Shown here: piece by piece, positions 59,283-64,000 of the stretch
How positions within the stretch are numbered: the first letter of the stretch is position 1
How the letters are laid out: every line of letters begins with the position of its first letter
NCBI RefSeq assembly: GCF_039523335.1
Contig: NZ_BAAAFC010000001.1
Span: 310,001 to 374,000 of the forward strand
Origin: Marinobacter szutsaonensis
GTDB taxonomy: Bacteria; Pseudomonadota; Gammaproteobacteria; Pseudomonadales; Oleiphilaceae
Length of the DNA stretch: 64,000 bases
Direction: 5' to 3'
The notes under the pieces: model-generated
What the model saw: only the letters and a program-made list of their open reading frames with translations
The model's database searches: none
Told to the model about the DNA's origin: nothing
Translations under genes and position numbers: made by a program

Positions 59283-60005
59283 ATGACGGATATCGACACC
59301 CTTCGCACGGAACTCGAGGGCCAAAGCCCCAGGGCCATCCTCAAGGCGGCACTCCAGCGTTATGACAACATCGCTATCTCGTTCAGCGGTGCCGAGGATG
59401 TGGTCCTGATCGAAATGGCCCACAAGCTCACCGACAACCTGCAGGTGTTCACACTGGATACCGGTCGGCTGCACCCGGAGACCTATGAGTTTGTGGAGAA
59501 GGTCCGCAAGCATTACGGCATCGAGATCGAGGTGCTGTTCCCGGACGCGGCGGAAGTGCAGGACCTGGTCAATCGCAAGGGGCTGTTCAGTTTCTACGAG
59601 GACGGACATAGCGAGTGCTGCGGCATCCGCAAGGTCAATCCGCTGAAACGCAAACTGGCGACGGTGGATGCCTGGATTACCGGCCAGCGCAAGGACCAGA
59701 GCCCCGGTACCCGCAACGACGTGCCGGTGGTGCAGGAAGATTCGGCGTTCTCAACCGAAGACAGAACCCTGGTGAAGTTCAACCCGCTGGCCAACTGGAC
59801 GTCCAAGGAAGTCTGGGACTACATCCGGATGTCGGAGGCGCCCTACAACAAACTGCACGAGAAAGGCTTTGTCAGTATAGGCTGTCAGCCCTGCACCCGG
59901 CCGGTGCTGCCGGGTCAGCATGAGCGGGAAGGCCGCTGGTGGTGGGAAGAGGCCACCAAGAAGGAATGTGGTCTGCATGCCGGGAACCTGATCGCCAGAG
60001 ACTGA
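59283..60005 (+). CDS. cysH: adenylyl-sulfate reductase, [4Fe-4S] type
   Basis: The 240-residue thioredoxin-dependent assimilatory reductase is probably specific for APS rather than PAPS. It has both cluster cysteine pairs, C112-C113 in [12 protein letters not shown] and C201/C204 in IGCQPCTRP, and the catalytic C229 in KKECGLH. The PP-loop [17 protein letters not shown] is near residue 33. Upstream, TATAAA at 59197-59202 may be the -10 of a CysB-dependent promoter. It converges on cysB with a 29-bp gap. Confidence 0.94.
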   Translation: MTDIDTLRTELEGQSPRAILKAALQRYDNIAISFSGAEDVVLIEMAHKLTDNLQVFTLDTGRLHPETYEFVEKVRKHYGIEIEVLFPDAAEVQDLVNRKGLFSFYEDGHSECCGIRKVNPLKRKLATVDAWITGQRKDQSPGTRNDVPVVQEDSAFSTEDRTLVKFNPLANWTSKEVWDYIRMSEAPYNKLHEKGFVSIGCQPCTRPVLPGQHEREGRWWWEEATKKECGLHAGNLIARD

Positions 60006-60034
60006 TCAGGCCCCGATCCTTTCGGGCTGCCCGC

Positions 60035-61039
<1,005 letters not shown>

Positions 61040-61058
61040 TTAGCTTTCATTCTTTTTT

Positions 61059-61064
61059 ATTATA
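61059..61064 (-). promoter_or_regulatory. -10 box candidate for cysB
   Basis: TATAAT reads on the minus strand 47 bp before the cysB start, in an AT-rich patch. No convincing -35 box is present at 16-18 bp, which would suit a regulated or weak promoter. Confidence 0.4.
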
Positions 61065-61140
61065 GATAAAACCTTTTCCAAAGTTTAGACCAAAATTGCA
61101 TTTACGCATCATCTGACCGCGATCTGAGTCATTAGAAACC

Positions 61141-61168
61141 TTGACTTGTCTGACGCAAAGCACACAAT
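61141..61168 (+). promoter_or_regulatory. promoter candidate for the MalT-like regulator
   Basis: TTGACT (61141-61146) and CACAAT (61163-61168), spaced by 16 bases, lie 39 bp before the start at 61207. The -35 is a 5/6 match and the -10 a 4/6 match. Confidence 0.4.
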
Positions 61169-61206
61169 CCGCTTTACGTCTTTAAATTCCGGCATTCAGG
61201 GAACCA

Positions 61207-63945
61207 ATGCTGCTTACCACGAAATTCCTACGGCCCAGTTCCGATCCGAGAGCGGTTCCCCGCGATCGGCTGCGTGCCTTGCTGGATCCTGAAGGGCCCA
61301 AGCGCCTGGATCTGGTCATCGCACCGGCCGGGTTTGGCAAGACGACCCTGGTCAGCCAGTGGTGTGCCCGCACCGCCTCTCCTGCCGCCTGGCTGTCTCT
61401 CGACGAGCACGATGACCAGCCGCGACGATTCTGGCAGTACGTGATCGGCGCCTTCGAATATGCAGGCCTGCCAGGCATGGCCCAGTGCCACAAACTGCTG
61501 GCGCAGAAGGACGACGGAGATCCGACTGCCATCATCACGGCACTGATCAACGAGCTGGCTCGGGACGGCGGTGCCTGGGCCCTGGTCCTCGATGACTACC
61601 ACTTTATCCAGGATGACACCATCCACCGCCAGCTGGCCTGGTTCATTGATTACCTTCCGCCGGGCGTGCTGGTTTGTTTGGCCTCACGCACTGAGCCACC
61701 TCTCCCGCTTGCCCGCTGGCGGGTTCGACGCTGGGTAGAGGATATCCACCCCGGATTGCTCGCATTCTCCGAACAGGAGTGTGGGCAATTTTTCCGGGAC
61801 ACCATGGGGCTGGATATCACCGACGAAGATGCCCGCACGATCTGCCGCAAAACCGAGGGCTGGGTTGCGGCCATGCAGTTGTCTGCACTTTCCGGTGACA
61901 GCAGCATTTCCGGGGAAGGACTGGCGAAACCGGCCCGAAACCTGGAAGTGGACGAGCGCCATATCAGCGATTACGTGCTGACCGAGGTGCTCGATAAGCA
62001 GCCCTCCCACCTGGCTGATTTCCTCCTGGAAACCGCCTGCTGCCCCCGCCTGAATGCCTCCCTGTGCAACAGCATCCGGGGACGGGACGACAGCCAGGAA
62101 ATTCTGGAAGAACTTCTCCGGCAAAACCTGTTCCTGATTCCACTGGACAATCACAACGGCTGGTTCCGTTACCATGATCTGTTCCGGGACGCCCTTTCCA
62201 GGCGGATGCAACACACTCAGCCGGAACTGGCCGAATCGCTCTGGCGCAAAACCGTCGACTGGCTGCTGGCTCACGGTCACGTACAGGAAGCCATTGCCCA
62301 GATTGTCCGCCACCAGGACTGGCCCTGGCTGGCCCGGGTACTGTCCGAGCATGGCAACAATCTGATCCACGGCGGCTTTCACCTGCCGGTACTGGACTGG
62401 CTGGGCGCCCTACCAGAGCACCTGTTGAGCGAAAGCCCGCAACTACAGATGCTGAAGATCTGGGGTTTGTTCTTTGCCAACCGGGTCGATAGCCTGGAAC
62501 CCCTGCTCGTCGCACTCGAGGATCTTCTGGACCGGCGGGTAGCCGATTCCCACCCGGATGCCGAGGGCGCGCTCGGATTGCACAGCGAGATCTCCCTGAT
62601 TCGTTCCTACCTTGCCCGCTCCCGGAGCGACGACAAGGCGGCCAGCGACCTCACCCGTCGCGTGCTGGAGGAAATCGATCACACCCGCATCCCCTTGAAA
62701 TCCGTCACCTACTACGGGATTGGCCTGGACTGTTTCGGACGCGGTGAATTGCCCGAGGCCGAGGACGCCCTGCGCTCCGCCGTCCACTATGGTCAGGTGG
62801 AGCGTAAACCCAGCACGGTGCTTTCCAGCGGGGGACTGCTGGCCTGGATCCAGTACAACCGGGGCGATATCGACCTGGCCCTGGAAACCTGTACCGAAGT
62901 TCGGCAATGGGTAGACAAACATTATGCCGATCCGACCCAGCCACGGCTGATCTCCTGCTGGCAGAACAGTGCCCTGACCGAGATCTACCGCGAACGCAAC
63001 GAGCCGGAGCTGGCCCGGAGCCACCTTGCGCCCCTTCTTGAGCACGTCAGTAACGGAACCGAACCCGGTCAGCATGTGGTGATCCAGTACGTGCGCGGGC
63101 ACCTGGCTTTCAGCGAAGCCCGGTTCCGGGACGCTATCGAAACCCTTGAGGATGCCTGGCAAACCAGCAGAAAACGACGGGACCACATCGTCTTTGAACC
63201 GCCGGCGAGTGCCGCCCTGCTCGCTCGCTGTTTCCTGGCTGAGGGGCACCCGGAAAAGGCCGCGAGCATCATGTCGGCCACTGAAGGGGACGAGGCCACC
63301 AATCCCCTGAACCGGGAACAGTTACTCATCAGCCAGGCCCGGGTATTGAACGCCCGGGGCAAGCCGGAGGACGCGTTGGAGTGCCTGGTCGGACTACGTG
63401 AATCCGCATCACGCCATGCCCACAACCGCCATCTGGTGGAGATTCTGCTGGTATCTGCCGAAGCGCAGGATATTCTGGGACAGGCCCGAAAAGCGAACGC
63501 CCTGCTGAACGAGGCGCTTGAGCTTGCATCGGGCTCCGGATTTGTCCGGCTCTTTGGTGAGGAAAGCCCTAGGATTCGCGAGATGTTGCTCGATCTGCCG
63601 GCGCTCCGGACACCGGGTAGCTGGAACCGGCGAGTCCTGCACATGCTCCGGGAGCTGGAGTGCACACGGGTCGCACGTGAAAAGCAGGCCGCCAGCTCGT
63701 CCGCTGGCCAACGATCTTCTGTGTCGGACGAACACGGGAGCCTTGTGGAACCGTTGAGCCAAAGGGAATTGGAAGTTCTTGCCCTGATCAACGAAGGTCT
63801 GGCCAATAAGGACATCGCCAGCAAGATGGAAGTGGCGCCGGCAACAGTCAAGGCCCATATCCGCAACCTCTATGGCAAGCTTGCCGTTGGGCGCCGGACC
63901 GAAGCCCTGGCCAGGGCCCGGGAGCTGGGGCTACTGGAATCCTGA
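61207..63945 (+). CDS. MalT/AlkS-like large LuxR-family regulator (STAND ATPase)
   Basis: The 912-residue ATP-dependent activator has an N-terminal STAND NTPase with Walker A APAGFGKTT at residues 39-47 and Walker B ALVLDDYHF near 125. A long helical TPR-like sensor region follows (about 350-800), and a C-terminal LuxR helix-turn-helix begins near residue 850 (LSQRELEVLALINEGLANKD then IASKMEVAPATVKAHIRNLY). The inducer is unknown. Relatives include MalT and AlkS, the latter controlling alkane degradation. Marinobacter often degrades alkanes, but nothing in this window tests that link. A CRP-type operator lies just downstream. Confidence 0.88.
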   Translation: MLLTTKFLRPSSDPRAVPRDRLRALLDPEGPKRLDLVIAPAGFGKTTLVSQWCARTASPAAWLSLDEHDDQPRRFWQYVIGAFEYAGLPGMAQCHKLLAQKDDGDPTAIITALINELARDGGAWALVLDDYHFIQDDTIHRQLAWFIDYLPPGVLVCLASRTEPPLPLARWRVRRWVEDIHPGLLAFSEQECGQFFRDTMGLDITDEDARTICRKTEGWVAAMQLSALSGDSSISGEGLAKPARNLEVDERHISDYVLTEVLDKQPSHLADFLLETACCPRLNASLCNSIRGRDDSQEILEELLRQNLFLIPLDNHNGWFRYHDLFRDALSRRMQHTQPELAESLWRKTVDWLLAHGHVQEAIAQIVRHQDWPWLARVLSEHGNNLIHGGFHLPVLDWLGALPEHLLSESPQLQMLKIWGLFFANRVDSLEPLLVALEDLLDRRVADSHPDAEGALGLHSEISLIRSYLARSRSDDKAASDLTRRVLEEIDHTRIPLKSVTYYGIGLDCFGRGELPEAEDALRSAVHYGQVERKPSTVLSSGGLLAWIQYNRGDIDLALETCTEVRQWVDKHYADPTQPRLISCWQNSALTEIYRERNEPELARSHLAPLLEHVSNGTEPGQHVVIQYVRGHLAFSEARFRDAIETLEDAWQTSRKRRDHIVFEPPASAALLARCFLAEGHPEKAASIMSATEGDEATNPLNREQLLISQARVLNARGKPEDALECLVGLRESASRHAHNRHLVEILLVSAEAQDILGQARKANALLNEALELASGSGFVRLFGEESPRIREMLLDLPALRTPGSWNRRVLHMLRELECTRVAREKQAASSSAGQRSSVSDEHGSLVEPLSQRELEVLALINEGLANKDIASKMEVAPATVKAHIRNLYGKLAVGRRTEALARARELGLLES

Positions 63946-63964
63946 CCGCGAATCAGCCGCAAAT

Positions 63965-63980
63965 TGTGAATCCCATCACA
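63965..63980. promoter_or_regulatory. CRP/Vfr operator
   Basis: TGTGA-ATCCCA-TCACA is a perfect core match to the CRP consensus, with AAAT on the left and TTTT on the right also fitting. It lies 20 bp after the MalT-like gene, so it probably regulates the next gene, outside the window. Confidence 0.65.
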
Positions 63981-64000
63981 TTTTGCAGAACCTTTCCCTG

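Overview
The window is ordinary, gene-dense, high-GC chromosome from a marine gammaproteobacterium. Gene content, protein lengths and local gene order look most like Marinobacter, with many blocks in the same order as in Pseudomonas aeruginosa (for example fimL, dnaQ-rnhA-gloB-mltD-yej-fabI, fimV-asd-leuBDC, pabB-thrH-cysH-cysB). This assignment comes from recognising families and synteny, not from a search. I see no rRNA, tRNA, CRISPR array, prophage, insertion sequence or transposase gene.

Layout. 1-5.7 kb: the tail of an SCP2 protein, a small membrane protein with fimL (twitching/cAMP regulation), dnaQ-rnhA, a methyltransferase and gloB. 5.7-14.2 kb: a palindrome cluster, the lipoprotein murein transglycosylase mltD, a complete YejABEF-type peptide ABC importer, and fabI. 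14.4-15.5 kb: a DAHP synthase. 15.6-35.8 kb: sixteen genes on the minus strand. In transcription order these are fimV, truA-trpF-trpB-trpA-accD-folC-SPOR-cvpA-purF-metZ, and ftsK-lolA-rarA-serS-cobA. 36-40.6 kb: leuC-leuD-leuB-asd, with a divergent LysR gene. 41.7-50.9 kb: pilU, an MFS transporter, aroC, prmB, a patatin, a DUF4892-like protein, an alpha/beta hydrolase, a PilZ protein and holB. 50.9-54 kb: a DUF58-transglutaminase pair. 54-56.7 kb: a small accessory patch of three secreted proteins of unknown role. 56.9-61 kb: pabB, thrH, cysH and cysB. 61.2-63.9 kb: a large MalT-like LuxR regulator, followed by a near-perfect CRP/Vfr operator that presumably serves a gene beyond the window.

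Four genes for type IV pilus motility or its regulation (fimL, fimV, pilU, a PilZ protein) are dispersed through the window. Amino-acid biosynthesis is also well represented: trpF/B/A, leuB/C/D, asd, aroC, DAHP synthase, metZ, serS, thrH, cysH/cysB.

The most unusual signal is non-coding. Two elements (40688-40801 and 44079-44193) share a conserved core of roughly 57 bases framed by perfect 28-29 bp inverted arms. The arms differ between the copies, but every difference is compensated on the opposite arm. One copy covers the only conventional start codon of the MFS gene. A second family of 30-bp GGGGTCAGA palindromes occurs as two triplets 52 kb apart, with the same order of subtypes in each.
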